Shown in pieces: positions 40,698 through 51,739 of a DNA stretch of 64,000 bases. The notes under the pieces are model-generated. The model had not been told where the DNA came from, ran no database searches, and saw only the letters and a program-made list of their open reading frames with translations. The stretch comes from Buttiauxella selenatireducens (GTDB lineage: Bacteria > Pseudomonadota > Gammaproteobacteria > Enterobacterales > Enterobacteriaceae): the NCBI RefSeq assembly GCF_031432975.1, contig NZ_CP133838.1:682001-746000 (forward strand), written 5' to 3'. The number at the start of each line of letters is the position of its first letter. Position 1 is the stretch's first letter. A program made the translations under genes and the position numbers.

Positions 40698-43052
40698 TTA
40701 CATCGAGCTTTGATACGGCAGAATGTTCGAACGCAGCATCTGCTGTGTGCCCAGGCCGTAGTTGGAGCTCAGGCCACGTAACTCGATGTTAAAGCTAATT
40801 GCGTTGTCGTATTTGCTTTCGTTGTTTTCCCAGCCATTAATTTTACGCTCGTAACCCACACGAATCGCATAACAGCAAGAGTTGTACTGCACCGCCAGCA
40901 TAGAATCAGCAGTTTGTTGCGCATTAGTGTCGTAGTAATAAGCCCCGACGACAGACCAGCGGTCAACGATCGGCCAACTTGCCGTCATCCCAACTTGCGA
41001 GATGCCGTCTTTATACTGTGAAGCGTTGGTATCAATCCCTGGTACCGTTGCGCGAATGTATTCAGGGCTTGCGTAACGGTAGTTGAATTGCATCAAACGG
41101 TCGATGTCACGACGATATTCAACAGCACCGCTGCCGGTTGCGACGTTATTCAGACGCGCATCGTACTGTACACCACCACGTAAACCCCAACGGTCAGTCA
41201 TACGCCAATAGGTATCACCAGCCCATACCATTGACCCGGTTTTCTTATCTTTTTCCCACTGAATATTGTCATCGCCAGTCCGCGATTCAGTGAAGTAGTA
41301 GATTTGACCCACAGAAACGTTAAAACGTTCAACGGCAGCCTCGTCATAAATACGAGTTGTCACACCTGTCGTCAACTGATTGGCTGATGCGATACGGTCA
41401 AGACCACCATAAGAACGGTCGCGGAATAAGCCACTGTAATCTGATTGCAGTAAAGCGGAGTCGTAGTTATTGATATTGCTCTGATCGCGATACGGCACAT
41501 ACAGATATTGTACGCGCGGCTCCAACGTTTGTTCCCAACCTGCGGCTGAGTCCATCGCGCGGTCAAAAATCAGCTTACCGTCCATTTTGAACTGCGGCAG
41601 AACACGGTTTACCGATTCATCCAACTGATTATTAGGATTCGCATTGTTGTATGCATCCAGATTGCTCTGTTGGTAATGCGTCGCCATCAGTTTAGCTTCA
41701 GTATTCAGACTCGCCCAACCGTTTGATAATGGCAGGCTAATGACTGGCTCAATATGAAGACGGGTCGCTTCGGGCTGGCTGTCATTGACGTTAGTAAAAT
41801 GAACGGCCTGGCCATAAATACGCGTATCAAAGGGTCCTACATCATTTTGATAGAAATTCATATCCAACTGCGGCAATGCGCTGTAGGAATTATTCCCTCT
41901 CTGTGAATCAAAGACCTGGAACTGTTTGGCCGAAAGCGTGGCGTCGAAGTTTGTGTCAGCATAACCGGCACTAAATTTCTGTGTTGCGTAGCCATCGGTA
42001 CTGGAGCCGTATTGCGAACTAAAGTCGTTAAAGTAATTAGGATCGCTGACTTTGGTGTAGTCAATGTTGAAACGCCACACCTGATCCATCACCCCACTGT
42101 GGTTCCAGTAGAATAACCAGCGGCGCTCATCCCCTTCCGGGTTTTTGGCCGTATCGTCTTTATATTCTTTATCTGAAAGCAGGTAATCGAATTCGATGAT
42201 GCCTGAACCCGCTTTGGTCAGATAACGGAATTCGTTTTGCCACTGCATGCCACGCTCTTCCATATAGTGCGGAGTAATCGTGGCATCAAAGTTTGGTGCG
42301 ATGTTCCAGTAATACGGCAGCGTGAACTCAAGACCGCTATTGCTACTGTATTTCGCATTTGGGATCAGGAAACCGGAACGGCGTTTGTCACCGATCGGCA
42401 GCTGTAAATAGGGGCTGTAAAACACCGGAACCGGACCCACCTTAAAGCGGGCGTTCCAGATTTCCGCGACCTCTTCTTCGCGGTCCTGAATCACTTCACT
42501 GCCTACTACGCTCCAGGTGTTCGAACCCGGTAAGCAGGACGTAAAGGTGCCATTTTCCAGAATGGTATAGCGGTTATTTCCACGCTGTTTCATCAGGTCG
42601 GCAGTACCGCGGCCCTGGCGATCGACCATCTGGTAGTCGCCTTCCCAGACGTTAGTATCTTTGGTGTTCAGGTTTGACCAGGCTTTTGGCCCTTTAAGAA
42701 TGACCTGATTATCGTCGTAATGTACGTTGCCAACAGCATCGACGGTGCGAATAGGATCAGGTTGACCTTCAACTTGTTTCTGGTGCAGTAGAACTTCGTC
42801 AGATTGCAGGCGGCTATTGCCTTGCTGTACGTCTACATTGCCACTAAACACCGCATCGTCAGGATAATTTCCTTTTGCGTGATCGGCATTTATAGTGACA
42901 GGCAGGTTGTTGGTGTCCCCTTCAACCAACGGACGGTTGTAACTTGGGACGCCAAGCATACATTGCGACGCGAGATCAGCCGCCATGCCTTGTTGACTAT
43001 ACAGCGCTGCGCCAATCAAGGTGGCCAGCAAGGTGGGAATACGTTTTTTCAT
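40698..43052 (-). CDS. lptD: LPS-assembly outer membrane protein LptD
   Basis: 784 residues, equal to E. coli. Outer-membrane beta-barrel that, with LptE, inserts lipopolysaccharide in the outer leaflet. Signal peptide [24 protein letters not shown], an N-terminal beta-jellyroll (OstA) domain, then the 26-strand barrel. The four disulfide cysteines are present (SQCMLG near 31, TSCLPGS near 173, and the NSCCYAIR pair). The start at 43052 matches E. coli; upstream in-frame ATGs (43076, 43154) precede the signal peptide and are less likely. First gene of its operon. Confidence 0.97.
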   Translation of the reverse strand: MKKRIPTLLATLIGAALYSQQGMAADLASQCMLGVPSYNRPLVEGDTNNLPVTINADHAKGNYPDDAVFSGNVDVQQGNSRLQSDEVLLHQKQVEGQPDPIRTVDAVGNVHYDDNQVILKGPKAWSNLNTKDTNVWEGDYQMVDRQGRGTADLMKQRGNNRYTILENGTFTSCLPGSNTWSVVGSEVIQDREEEVAEIWNARFKVGPVPVFYSPYLQLPIGDKRRSGFLIPNAKYSSNSGLEFTLPYYWNIAPNFDATITPHYMEERGMQWQNEFRYLTKAGSGIIEFDYLLSDKEYKDDTAKNPEGDERRWLFYWNHSGVMDQVWRFNIDYTKVSDPNYFNDFSSQYGSSTDGYATQKFSAGYADTNFDATLSAKQFQVFDSQRGNNSYSALPQLDMNFYQNDVGPFDTRIYGQAVHFTNVNDSQPEATRLHIEPVISLPLSNGWASLNTEAKLMATHYQQSNLDAYNNANPNNQLDESVNRVLPQFKMDGKLIFDRAMDSAAGWEQTLEPRVQYLYVPYRDQSNINNYDSALLQSDYSGLFRDRSYGGLDRIASANQLTTGVTTRIYDEAAVERFNVSVGQIYYFTESRTGDDNIQWEKDKKTGSMVWAGDTYWRMTDRWGLRGGVQYDARLNNVATGSGAVEYRRDIDRLMQFNYRYASPEYIRATVPGIDTNASQYKDGISQVGMTASWPIVDRWSVVGAYYYDTNAQQTADSMLAVQYNSCCYAIRVGYERKINGWENNESKYDNAISFNIELRGLSSNYGLGTQQMLRSNILPYQSSM

Positions 43053-43084
43053 ACGTGTTATTCGTTGTTCCGTCATCAATGGCT

Positions 43085-43208
43085 TATACCCATCATCATT
43101 CGAGATGTAGAGGCGTTGGCGGCACTGAGTTATTTGACTCATCGTGAGCCTCACCCTTTCGGGGCCGCTCTAAGCAGCGTTCAAATCTGTTCCGAACAGA
43201 TTTGTGGT
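43085..43208. repeat. ERIC-like composite repeat with a 23-bp perfect palindrome
   Basis: Begins TATACCCATCATCATTCGAG, resembling an ERIC left end, then GTAGAGGCGTTGGCGGCAC, several short hairpins, and the palindrome CAAATCTGTTC-C-GAACAGATTTG at 43182-43204. The 383-base gap between lptD and djlA holds this repeat and otherwise no gene. The lptD promoter should lie here, but I could not place a convincing sigma-E site. Confidence 0.5.
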
Positions 43209-43435
43209 TCCTGTCATTGGGTTAACTAAATGACGGGATATTTTGTCACTTGCCGCTTTGCTTCATATTGAATGCTATAGGGTATAGCGTCGGCAAACGG
43301 TCAGAGACTAACTTACTCATCACTACAGCGCTAGTGTTAATCCTGCCCGTTCAATAGTCTGCCGTTAGGCACTGCTATCAATGACGGGTATGATAAAGCA
43401 AATTCTAGCCGACGACATGACGATTTGGGGAGTAT

Positions 43436-44242
43436 ATGCAGTATTGGGGAAAAGTACTCGGTGTCGCAATAGCACTTATTATGGGCGGTGGCTTCTGGGG
43501 TGTAGTGATAGGGTTGCTGATTGGCCATGCCATTGACAAGATGCGCAGCCGCCGTCAGTCCTGGTTTTCTAACCAACAGCAGCGTCAATCATTGTTTTTT
43601 AGCACCACATTTGAAGTGATGGGTCACCTGACGAAGTCAAAGGGGCGCGTCACAGAAGCGGATATCCAAATTGCATCATTATTAATGGATCGTATGCAAT
43701 TACATGGTGATGCACGTAGTGCCGCACAGCATGCGTTCCGGGTGGGTAAAGAAAATGGCTACCCGCTGCGTGAGAAAATGCGTCAGTTACGCAGCGTATG
43801 TTTTGGGCGATTTGACCTTATTCGGATGTTTCTTGAAATTCAAATTCAGGCGGCATTTGCTGACGGTTCTCTGCATCCTAACGAACGAGAAGTCCTGTAC
43901 GTTATCGCTGAAGAGCTCGGCATTTCACGTATGCAGTTCGATCAGTTTTTACGCATGATGGAAGGCGGCCAGCAATTCGGCGGTGGTTACAGCCAATCGC
44001 AAGGTGGATTCCAGCAACAGCGTGGGCCAACGCTTGAAGATGCGTGTAATGTCCTGGGTGTTAAGAGCAGCGATGATGCAACGATCATTAAGCGCGCATA
44101 CCGCAAATTAATGAGTGAACACCATCCTGACAAACTGGTTGCCAAAGGTTTACCGCCAGAAATGATGGAGATGGCCAAACAGAAGGCGCAGGAAATTCAG
44201 AAAGCGTACGATCTGATTAAGACGGCCAAAGGATTTAAGTAA
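43436..44242 (+). CDS. djlA: DjlA, membrane-anchored DnaJ-like co-chaperone
   Basis: 268 residues (E. coli 271). A single N-terminal membrane segment ([24 protein letters not shown], about 6-30) is followed by a TerB-like central domain (about 55-170), a Gly/Gln-rich linker ([16 protein letters not shown]) and a C-terminal J domain with HPD in [13 protein letters not shown] DnaK partner involved in envelope stress and capsule induction in E. coli. Ribosome site GGGGAG just before ATG. Confidence 0.96.
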   Translation: MQYWGKVLGVAIALIMGGGFWGVVIGLLIGHAIDKMRSRRQSWFSNQQQRQSLFFSTTFEVMGHLTKSKGRVTEADIQIASLLMDRMQLHGDARSAAQHAFRVGKENGYPLREKMRQLRSVCFGRFDLIRMFLEIQIQAAFADGSLHPNEREVLYVIAEELGISRMQFDQFLRMMEGGQQFGGGYSQSQGGFQQQRGPTLEDACNVLGVKSSDDATIIKRAYRKLMSEHHPDKLVAKGLPPEMMEMAKQKAQEIQKAYDLIKTAKGFK

Positions 44243-44250
44243 CACGAATG

Positions 44251-44590
44251 CCCCTCACCCTAACCCTCTCCCCCAGGAGAGGGAATTACTCTGTTTTCCC
44301 CCTCTCCCCCAGGAGAGGGAATTACTCTGTTTTCCCCCTCTCCCCCAGGAGAGGGAATTACTCGGTTTTCCCCCTCTCCCCCTGGAGAGGGAATCACTCG
44401 GTTTTCCCCCTCGCCCTCCGGGAGAGGGAATCACTCGGTTTTCCCCCTCGTCCCCCAGGAGAGGGAATTACTCGGTTTTCCCCCTCGTCCCCCAGGAGAG
44501 GGAATCACTCGACTTTCCCCCTCGTCCCCCAGGAGAGGGAATCACTCGACTTTCCCCCTCGCCCTCCGGGAGAGGGCCGGGGTGAGGGGA
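44251..44590. repeat. GC-rich palindromic repeat array B (36-37-bp period)
   Basis: Opens with CCCCTCACCCTAACCCTCTC and closes with GGGAGAGGGCCGGGGTGAGG, as arrays A and C do. Between them are eight hairpin units of the form CCCTC(n)CCCAGGAGAGGGAATTACTCGGTTTTCC: the first four are 36 bp and the later four 37 bp, with two sequence subtypes, followed by a last partial hairpin. It fills the space between convergent djlA and rluA. A repetitive open frame across it is a by-product of the periodicity. Confidence 0.92.
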
Positions 44591-44593
44591 AAA

Positions 44594-45253
44594 TCAGAAG
44601 TCAGCCGGTGCGCGAAACGTCATCGGCGTTCCATACTCAGGATGAGTGATGGTCAGCATCTCCGCATGGAGCTGCAAACGCGGAGCCATTGCCAGCGCTT
44701 CAGGCGTGGCATAGAAGCGGTCCCCCAGAATCGGGTGGCCCAACGCCAGCATATGCACGCGCAGTTGATGCGAACGCCCGGTAATCGGTTTTAGCAGCAC
44801 ACGCGCGGTATTGTCCGCGGCATACTCCAGCACTTCATATTCCGTCTGCGCCGCTTTGCCGGTTTCATGACAAACCATCTGCTTTGGCCTGTTCGGCCAG
44901 TCGCAAATCAGCGGTAAATCCACCAGGCCCGTGTCCGGTTTTGGATGACCCCACACTCGCGCCACATACTGCTTCTTCGGCTCACGTTCACGGAATTGAC
45001 GCTTTAATTCGCGTTCTGCCGCTTTGGTCAGCGCAACAGCAATCACGCCACTGGTCGCCATATCCAGACGATGTACGGATTCAGCCTGCGGAAAATCGCG
45101 CTGAATACGCGTCATCACGCTGTCTTTGTGCTCATCAAGACGCCCGGGCACCGACAACAAGCCCGAAGGCTTGTTGACGACCATAATATGCTGATCCTGG
45201 TAGAGAATATTCAACCAGGGATCCATCGGCGGATTATAGGGTTCCATTAACAT
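44594..45253 (-). CDS. rluA: Dual-specificity pseudouridine synthase RluA
   Basis: 219 residues, the E. coli length. Makes pseudouridine at position 746 of 23S rRNA and 32 of several tRNAs. Catalytic aspartate in VHRLDMATSG; KPSGLLSVPGR and GRSHQLRVHM are the other family motifs. The ATG overlaps the rapA stop by one base, and the stop is only 3 bases from repeat array B. Confidence 0.97.
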   Translation of the reverse strand: MLMEPYNPPMDPWLNILYQDQHIMVVNKPSGLLSVPGRLDEHKDSVMTRIQRDFPQAESVHRLDMATSGVIAVALTKAAERELKRQFREREPKKQYVARVWGHPKPDTGLVDLPLICDWPNRPKQMVCHETGKAAQTEYEVLEYAADNTARVLLKPITGRSHQLRVHMLALGHPILGDRFYATPEALAMAPRLQLHAEMLTITHPEYGTPMTFRAPADF

Positions 45254-48159
45254 TATTGGTGTGTCACCACGATCAGACGCAACGCATCGAGTCGCCAGTT
45301 AGCCTGAGCGAGGCTTTCCAGCACTTGTTGACGATTGCTTTCGATAGCTTCGAGTTCATCATCACGAATGTTTGGGTTGACCGCTTTTAGCGCTTCCAGA
45401 CGGGAAAGTTCTGCACTCAATTTCTCATCTGCTTCTTCGCGAGCCGCTTTAATCAGTACTTGCGCAGCCGCTTCCACTTTCTCTTCTGCCAATTGCAAAA
45501 TAGCGTGAACGTCCTGCTGCACCGCATTTACCAGTTTGCTGCCGGTATGACGATTCACCGTGCTTAACTGGCGGTTGAAGCTTTCAAACTCGACCTGTGC
45601 GGCGAGGTTGGTGCCGTTTTTGTCGACCAACATACGAACCGGCGTCGGTGGCAGGAAGCGGTTAAGTTGCAGTTGTTTCGGCGCTTTCGCCTCAACGACA
45701 TACACCAATTCCAGCAACAGTGTTCCCACCGGCAGCGCTTTGTTTTTCAACAGTGACAACGCACAGCTACCGGTATCACCTGAAAGAATCAGGTCCAGAC
45801 CATTGCGGATGATCGGGTGTTCCCAGGTCACAAACTGTGCATCTTCGCGAGACAGCGCCACATCGCGTTCAAACGTTATGGTGCAACCGTCTTCCGGCAG
45901 GCCAGGGAAGTCCGGCACCAGCATATGATCGCCTGGTGTCAGCACAACCATATTGTCACCGCGATCGTCCTGGTTTATGCCGACGATGTCGAACAAGTTC
46001 AGGGCAAAGCTCACCAGGTTAGTGTCGTTATCCTGCTCAGAAATAGCCTGAGCCAGCGCTTGAGATTTCTCACCGCCATTGGAGTGGATTTCCAGCAAGC
46101 GGTCACGACCCTGTTCCAGTTGCAGCTTCAGCGCATCGTGCTGTTCACGGCACTGCTTGATAAGCGCATCGAAGCCATCCGTATTTTCAGGTGCAGCCAG
46201 ATATTCAATCAGTTGCGGATAAACGTTGTCGTAAATCGCGCGACCGGTCGGGCAGGTGTGCTCGAATGCGTCCAGACCTTCGTGGAACCATTTCACCAGC
46301 ACGGACTGTGCGGTTTTCTCAAGGAAAGGCACATGGATCTGAATATCGTGCGCCTGACCGATACGGTCAAGACGGCCAATACGCTGTTCCAGCAAATCCG
46401 GGTTAAACGGCAGATCGAACATCACCAGGTTACTGGCGAACTGGAAGTTACGGCCTTCAGAACCAATCTCGGAGCACAGCAGCACTTGCGCACCGGTGTC
46501 TTCTTCGGCAAACCAGGCTGCCGCACGGTCACGTTCAATAATGGACATGCCTTCATGGAACACTGCGGCACGAATGCCTTCACGCTCACGCAGCACTTGC
46601 TCAAGCTGAAGTGCGGTGGCGGCTTTGGCACAAATCACCAGAACCTTGTGAGAGCGGTGGCTGGTCAGATAGCCCATCAGCCATTCCACACGCGGGTCGA
46701 AGTTCCACCACGTGCCGCTATCACCTTCAAATTCCTGATAAATCTGCTCTGGATAGAGCATATCGCGTGCGCGTTCTTCCACGGATTTACGTGCCGCCAT
46801 AATGCCCGACACTTTAATCGCAGTTTGGTACTGCATCGGCAGTGGCAAACGAATGGTATGCAGCTCGCGTTTCGGGAAGCCTTTCACGCCATTACGCGTA
46901 TTACGGAACAACACACGGCTGGTACCGTGGCGGTCCATCAGCATAGAAATCAGTTCCTGACGCGCTGCATCGCTCCCTTCACGGTTGCTGTTCGCGGTTT
47001 GCAGCAGCGGCTCGATATCCTGCTCGCCAATCAGTTCACTCAGCATGTTGAGCTGATCGTTAGTCAGATGATTACCAGCCAGCAGTAATGCAACGGCATC
47101 AGCTACGGGGCGGTAATGCTGCTGCTCTTCAACAAATTGCTCGAAATCATGGAAGCGACTTGGGTCCAGCAAACGCAGACGCGCGAAGTGGCTTTCCATA
47201 CCCAGCTGTTCCGGCGTTGCGGTTAACAGCAAGATACCTGGAATATGTTCAGCGAGCTGCTCGATTGCCTGATATTCGCGGCTTGGAGCCTTTTCGCTCC
47301 ACGCTAAATGGTGGGCTTCATCGACAACCAGCAAATCCCATTCGGCTTCGCACAGGTGCTCAAGACGTTGCTTGCTGCGGCGCACAAAATCCAGAGAACA
47401 GATAACCAATTGTTCTGTTTCGAATGGATTATCGCTGTCGTGTTGGGCTTCGGCGTAACGCTCGTCATCAAACAGAGCAAAACGCAGGTTGAAGCGGCGA
47501 AGCATCTCAACCAGCCACTGGTGTTGCAGGGTTTCCGGCACCACGATCAGCACGCGTTCAGCGCTACCAGCCAGCAGTTGCTGGTGCAGGATCATCCCGG
47601 CTTCGATGGTTTTACCTAAACCTACTTCGTCCGCCAATAACACGCGTGGCGCATGGCGACGACCCACATCGTGGGCAATGTTCAACTGGTGTGGGATCAG
47701 GCTGGTGCGCATGCCGCGCAGACCGCTCCATGGCTGACGATACTGTTCGCTTTGGTAAACGCGGGAACGATAACGCAGGGCGAAACGGTCCATCCTGTCA
47801 ATTTGCCCAGCGAAAAGACGATCTTGTGGCTTACTGAACACCAGTTTGCTGTCGAGGAAAACTTCGCGCAGCATCGTACCCGCTTCTTCTGTGTCCAGAC
47901 GCGTTCCAATGTAGGCAAGTAAGCCGTTTTCTTCTTTAACTTCATCAACTTTCAGCTGCCAGCCTTCATGGCTGGTAATGGTGTCGCCTGGGTTGAACAT
48001 CACACGGGTGATAGGCGAGTCATTTCTGGCATACAGGCGATTTTCACCGGTGGCAGGGTAGAGCAGGGTAACCATCCGTGGGTCTAAAGCGACCACAGTT
48101 CCCAGTCCCAGTTCGCTTTCAGTATCGCTGATCCAACGTTGACCAAGTGTAAAAGGCAT
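45253..48159 (-). CDS. rapA: RapA, RNA polymerase-associated Swi2/Snf2 ATPase
   Basis: 968 residues, identical in length to E. coli RapA. Recycles RNA polymerase stalled in post-termination complexes. N-terminal Tudor-like domains, then the SNF2 helicase core: Walker [21 protein letters not shown] in [16 protein letters not shown], and the C-terminal lobe [12 protein letters not shown]...[11 protein letters not shown]. Followed directly by rluA (one-base overlap). Confidence 0.98.
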   Translation of the reverse strand: MPFTLGQRWISDTESELGLGTVVALDPRMVTLLYPATGENRLYARNDSPITRVMFNPGDTITSHEGWQLKVDEVKEENGLLAYIGTRLDTEEAGTMLREVFLDSKLVFSKPQDRLFAGQIDRMDRFALRYRSRVYQSEQYRQPWSGLRGMRTSLIPHQLNIAHDVGRRHAPRVLLADEVGLGKTIEAGMILHQQLLAGSAERVLIVVPETLQHQWLVEMLRRFNLRFALFDDERYAEAQHDSDNPFETEQLVICSLDFVRRSKQRLEHLCEAEWDLLVVDEAHHLAWSEKAPSREYQAIEQLAEHIPGILLLTATPEQLGMESHFARLRLLDPSRFHDFEQFVEEQQHYRPVADAVALLLAGNHLTNDQLNMLSELIGEQDIEPLLQTANSNREGSDAARQELISMLMDRHGTSRVLFRNTRNGVKGFPKRELHTIRLPLPMQYQTAIKVSGIMAARKSVEERARDMLYPEQIYQEFEGDSGTWWNFDPRVEWLMGYLTSHRSHKVLVICAKAATALQLEQVLREREGIRAAVFHEGMSIIERDRAAAWFAEEDTGAQVLLCSEIGSEGRNFQFASNLVMFDLPFNPDLLEQRIGRLDRIGQAHDIQIHVPFLEKTAQSVLVKWFHEGLDAFEHTCPTGRAIYDNVYPQLIEYLAAPENTDGFDALIKQCREQHDALKLQLEQGRDRLLEIHSNGGEKSQALAQAISEQDNDTNLVSFALNLFDIVGINQDDRGDNMVVLTPGDHMLVPDFPGLPEDGCTITFERDVALSREDAQFVTWEHPIIRNGLDLILSGDTGSCALSLLKNKALPVGTLLLELVYVVEAKAPKQLQLNRFLPPTPVRMLVDKNGTNLAAQVEFESFNRQLSTVNRHTGSKLVNAVQQDVHAILQLAEEKVEAAAQVLIKAAREEADEKLSAELSRLEALKAVNPNIRDDELEAIESNRQQVLESLAQANWRLDALRLIVVTHQ

Positions 48160-48273
48160 AAGATTTCGGCTCTATTATCAGTTACTAAGATTTGCAGGCA
48201 ATAGCATAACGACCGCACATAAAAGGGGGGCGGTTGTCAAAAAGTAGATTTAAGGGTACTTCAGGAGGGCGCT

Positions 48274-48339
48274 ATGGTACTGGAAGCCGACGCATTCGTC
48301 ACCGTCAAAATAGCCCCAATTGCCCTGTCATCAGTGTAG
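48274..48339 (+). CDS. Candidate 21-residue small protein
   Basis: ATG at 48274 is preceded by an excellent ribosome site (AGGAGG at 48263-48268, 5-base spacing) and opens a 21-codon frame, [21 protein letters not shown], ending in TAG. The last 35 bases run antisense to the 3' end of polB. It lies in the rapA-polB gap on the opposite strand. Only the ribosome site argues for it; no homologue is recalled. Confidence 0.25.
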   Translation: MVLEADAFVTVKIAPIALSSV

Positions 48340-50665
48340 CAAAGTCATCTTCAAGGAAAGGTAAAATTCCTTCGGCCACCGGCTGGAGTTGACGCGTCAG
48401 ATAGTGATCGTAGTCCAGCGGCGACTCCTGATAATCCACCGGTTCAGGGCCATTGGTGGTTATCACATATTTGATAGTGCCGCGGTTTTGATACTGTGGT
48501 GCACGGCCAAGTCGTTGATTATGCTCATCAGCAAGACGTGCAGCGCGGACATGCGGTGGGACATTTTTTTGATACTCGCTTAACGGACGACGCAGCCGTT
48601 TACGGTAAACCAATTGCTCATCTAGCTCACCCGCCATCAAACTGGCGATGGTTTCACGGATGTAATCCTGGTATGGCTCATTGCGAAACACGCGCAAATA
48701 AAGTGTTTGTTGGAAGGCTTGCGCCAGCGGCGTCCAGTCCGTACGCACGGTTTCCAGCCCTTTAAACACCATGCGCTGTGACCCATTTTCCTGAATCATT
48801 CCGGCGTAGCGCTTTTTCGAGCCTTCAACGGTGCCGCGAATCGTCGGCATCAGGAAGCGGCAGAAATGAGATTCAAACTCGAGCTCAAGCTTGCTGTCCA
48901 GCTTTTGGGTCTCTTGCAGATGCGCTTTCCACCACGCATTCACGTGCTCGACTAACTGTTTCCCGATCCGTGCAGCATCCTCTTCCGAATGCGCTTTTTT
49001 GAGCCAGACAAACGTGGAATCGGTATCACCGTAAATCACGTCATAACCCTGAGCTTCAATTAGCGCTTTGGTTTGCAACATGATTTGATGCCCACGCATG
49101 GTTATTGACGAGGCCAGGCGAGGATCAAAGAAACGGCATGCGCTGGTGCCTAATACACCATAAAAGGCGTTCATGATGATTTTCAGCGCCTGAGATAACG
49201 GCTTATTACCGTGGCGTTTGGCCTCGTCACGACCAGACCAGATTTGCCCGACGATTTCCGGCAGGCAATTTAGGGTTCTGGAAAAATGCGCACCAAGAAA
49301 ACCGTCAACTGAATGTTCAGGTTCCGGGTGCGCCATTCCCTCTACCAGGCCGACGGGGTCGATAAGAAAAGTGCGGATAATCGACGGATAAAGGCTTTTA
49401 TAATCCAGCACTAATACCGAGTCATAAAGGCCGGGACGTGAATCCATCACGTAACCGCCGGGGCTGGCCTGTGGTGGCACTTCCCCGAGATTGGGTGCCA
49501 CATAACCGGCACGGTGCATACGCGGAATATAAAGGTGGCCAAATGCGGCAACAGATCCGCCGTGCCGGTCGAGTGGTAAACCGTTGACTGTTGCCCGCTC
49601 GAGCAGGAATGGCATTAGCTCAGTTTTATGAAAAATCCGCGTCACCAGTTCGCAGTCTTTCAGATTGTATGTCGCCAGCGCGGGCTTATCTTCAGCGAAA
49701 CGCCGGTCAATTTCGTCCATCCGTTGCCACGGGTTATCGATCGCTTTACCTTCGCCGAGCAGTTCCCGCGAAACGGTTTCCAGGGAGAATGACGAGAAAT
49801 TCCAGAAAGCAGATCGCAGAGCTTCGATGCCATCGATAATGACGCGGCCCGCAGCCTGCGCGAAAAACACCCCTTGTTTGAAGCCGTGTTCACGCCACTC
49901 CAGCAGATTATTCTCGCGCCCCAGACGCAGTGGGACTTGATAACGATCGGCCATTTTTTGCAGCACGCGTAAGTCAAACTGCACCACGTTCCAACCGATT
50001 AATACATCAGGGTCGTGTTGAGTGAACCACTCGTTGAGTTTTTCGATAAGTAGTGGGCGGCTGGCGACATATTCCAGCGTAAAATCCAGCCCGCTGGCGT
50101 CACCATTTTCGGGGCCAAGCATGTAGACAACGCGCTGCCCGCAGCCTTCAAGGCCGATGCAATATAGCTCGCCATGGCGATTGGTTTCGATATCCAGCGA
50201 CACCCATTTTAACGGTGGGCGGTAATCCGGCGCGGGTTTCAGCTTTGTTTCAACTATCAGGTTGTTTTGCGATTCACCGCTAAACCAGACGGGAGCAGTA
50301 ATAAAGCGCTCCATCAAAAAACGTTCAGGCGGGCGAATATCGGCTTCGTAAACTCTGACTCCGCCATCACGCAACAGCTTTTCAATACGCATAAGTTGGC
50401 GATGCTGGCGGCAGTAAAGCCCGCAGACTGGTTGACGATGGAAATCTTTGAGAGGCAATGGGGTAAGCCGATAATGGCTTTCGTTCGCGAGCAAGCGTGC
50501 CGCTTCGGACTGTTGCGACTGCGGAATGAATGCGACGGATTCCTGGCGTGGCAGACGCACCTTCACTGGGCCATCGTCCGTTGCCAGCCAAAACTCAACT
50601 TCAGTACCGAGTGGGGTATCTCGCCAGTGACGCGTTAGCAAAAAACCCTGTCGAGCTTGCGACAC
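48305..50665 (-). CDS. polB: DNA polymerase II
   Basis: 786 residues (E. coli 783). Family B polymerase acting in translesion synthesis and replication restart. The 3'-5' exonuclease begins at [15 protein letters not shown]; polymerase motifs are [14 protein letters not shown] (motif A), [13 protein letters not shown] (motif B) and YGDTDSTFV (motif C). In E. coli it is dinA, controlled by LexA; a LexA box is present 55 bases upstream (50721-50740). It follows araD on the same strand. Confidence 0.98.
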   Translation of the reverse strand: MSQARQGFLLTRHWRDTPLGTEVEFWLATDDGPVKVRLPRQESVAFIPQSQQSEAARLLANESHYRLTPLPLKDFHRQPVCGLYCRQHRQLMRIEKLLRDGGVRVYEADIRPPERFLMERFITAPVWFSGESQNNLIVETKLKPAPDYRPPLKWVSLDIETNRHGELYCIGLEGCGQRVVYMLGPENGDASGLDFTLEYVASRPLLIEKLNEWFTQHDPDVLIGWNVVQFDLRVLQKMADRYQVPLRLGRENNLLEWREHGFKQGVFFAQAAGRVIIDGIEALRSAFWNFSSFSLETVSRELLGEGKAIDNPWQRMDEIDRRFAEDKPALATYNLKDCELVTRIFHKTELMPFLLERATVNGLPLDRHGGSVAAFGHLYIPRMHRAGYVAPNLGEVPPQASPGGYVMDSRPGLYDSVLVLDYKSLYPSIIRTFLIDPVGLVEGMAHPEPEHSVDGFLGAHFSRTLNCLPEIVGQIWSGRDEAKRHGNKPLSQALKIIMNAFYGVLGTSACRFFDPRLASSITMRGHQIMLQTKALIEAQGYDVIYGDTDSTFVWLKKAHSEEDAARIGKQLVEHVNAWWKAHLQETQKLDSKLELEFESHFCRFLMPTIRGTVEGSKKRYAGMIQENGSQRMVFKGLETVRTDWTPLAQAFQQTLYLRVFRNEPYQDYIRETIASLMAGELDEQLVYRKRLRRPLSEYQKNVPPHVRAARLADEHNQRLGRAPQYQNRGTIKYVITTNGPEPVDYQESPLDYDHYLTRQLQPVAEGILPFLEDDFATLMTGQLGLF

Positions 50666-50686
50666 GCTGCATTCTCATAAAAGTAA

Positions 50687-50710
50687 AAGTGGTCTGATTA
50701 TAGACCACTT
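50687..50710 (-). terminator. araD terminator hairpin containing the polB -10
   Basis: Perfect 9-bp stem AAGTGGTCT/AGACCACTT with a six-base loop; on the minus strand it is followed by TTACTTTTATG. The loop region reads TATAAT (50702-50697), which fits as the polB -10 just downstream of the LexA box, so terminator and promoter overlap. Confidence 0.55.
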
Positions 50711-50720
50711 CGTAGCGAGT

Positions 50721-50740
50721 TACTGCTTTTATATACAGTA
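50721..50740. promoter_or_regulatory. LexA box of polB
   Basis: TACTGCTTTTATATACAGTA fits the SOS box CTG-N10-CAG with extended TA ends. It overlaps the -35 position of the polB promoter and ends one base short of the araD coding sequence. Confidence 0.85.
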
Positions 50741-50741
50741 T

Positions 50742-51437
50742 TCACTGCCCGTAATAAGCCTTTGCGCCATGTTTGCGCAAATAATGTTTATCCAACAGCG
50801 TTTGTTGTATATCGGGTAATTCAGGTGCGAGTTGGCGGCAGAATATGCCCATATAAGCGACTTCTTCCAACACAATGGCATTGTGTACGGCATCTACCGG
50901 ATCTTTTCCCCAGGCGAATGGGCCGTGTGAATGCACCAGCACGCCAGGCATTTGTGCGGCGTCGATCCCACGCTCAGCAAATGTTTTCACGATAACTTCA
51001 CCGGTTTGCCATTCGTAATCACCATTGATCTCTTCATCGGTCATTTTGCGGGTGCAAGGAATGGAGCCGTAGAAGTAATCCGCGTGAGTGGTTCCGGTTG
51101 CCGGGATGGATTTCCCCGCCTGCGCCCAGATCGTCGCATGGCGTGAGTGGGTGTGCACAATGCCGCCGATATGCGGAAATTGAAGATACAGCAAGCGGTG
51201 TGTGGGGGTATCTGATGACGGTTTTTTATCCCCTTCAACCACTTCGCCTGTTTCAAGGCTCACAACCACCATATCTTCGGCAGTCATAATGCTGTAATCG
51301 ACCCCAGAGGGTTTGATGATCAATACGCCGTGTTCACGATCAACGGCGCTGACGTTGCCCCAGGTCAGGGTTACCAGATTATGTTTGGGCAGTGCGAGGT
51401 TCGCTTCCAGCACCTGACGTTTCAGATCTTCTAGCAT
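50742..51437 (-). CDS. araD: L-ribulose-5-phosphate 4-epimerase
   Basis: 231 residues, the E. coli length. Zn-dependent class II aldolase-like epimerase converting L-ribulose 5-phosphate to D-xylulose 5-phosphate. Zinc-site histidines in [11 protein letters not shown] and [10 protein letters not shown] are present. It is the third gene of araBAD but is separated from araA by 302 bases filled with palindromic repeat array C. Confidence 0.97.
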   Translation of the reverse strand: MLEDLKRQVLEANLALPKHNLVTLTWGNVSAVDREHGVLIIKPSGVDYSIMTAEDMVVVSLETGEVVEGDKKPSSDTPTHRLLYLQFPHIGGIVHTHSRHATIWAQAGKSIPATGTTHADYFYGSIPCTRKMTDEEINGDYEWQTGEVIVKTFAERGIDAAQMPGVLVHSHGPFAWGKDPVDAVHNAIVLEEVAYMGIFCRQLAPELPDIQQTLLDKHYLRKHGAKAYYGQ

Positions 51438-51462
51438 TTTTGATCCTTAACTTGTAAGTCCA

Positions 51463-51731
51463 CCCTCACCCTAACCCTCTCCCTGAGGGAGAGGGAATTG
51501 CCCGGTTTTCTCCTACCCTGAGGGAGAGGGAATTGCCCGGTTTTCTCCTACCCTGAGGGAGAGGGAATTGCCCGGTTTTCTCCTACCCTGAGGGAGAGGG
51601 AATTGCCCGGTTTTCTCCTACCCTGAGGGTGAGGGAATTGCCCGGTTTTTTCCTTACCCTGAGGGAGAGGGAATTGACCGAGCGAGATTTTGCTTTCCCC
51701 CTCTCCTTTGGGAGAGGGCCGGGGTGAGGGG
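51463..51731. repeat. GC-rich palindromic repeat array C (35-bp period) inside araBAD
   Basis: Same terminal sequences as arrays A and B (CCCTCACCCTAACCCTCTCC ... GGGCCGGGGTGAGGGG). Internal units CCCTGAGGGAGAGGGAATTG plus CCCGGTTTTCTCCTA repeat about five times with a 35-bp period; the last unit is diverged. The array occupies the araA-araD spacer within one transcription unit; no gene is seen in it. Confidence 0.92.
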
Positions 51732-51739
51732 AAATATAA

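Noticed and set aside
44248-44649. Long open frame encoding a repetitive peptide (LSPRRGNYSVFP units)
   Set aside because: It is the translation of palindromic array B; units change from 36 to 37 bp and switch peptide frame, it has no ribosome site and it runs antisense into rluA.
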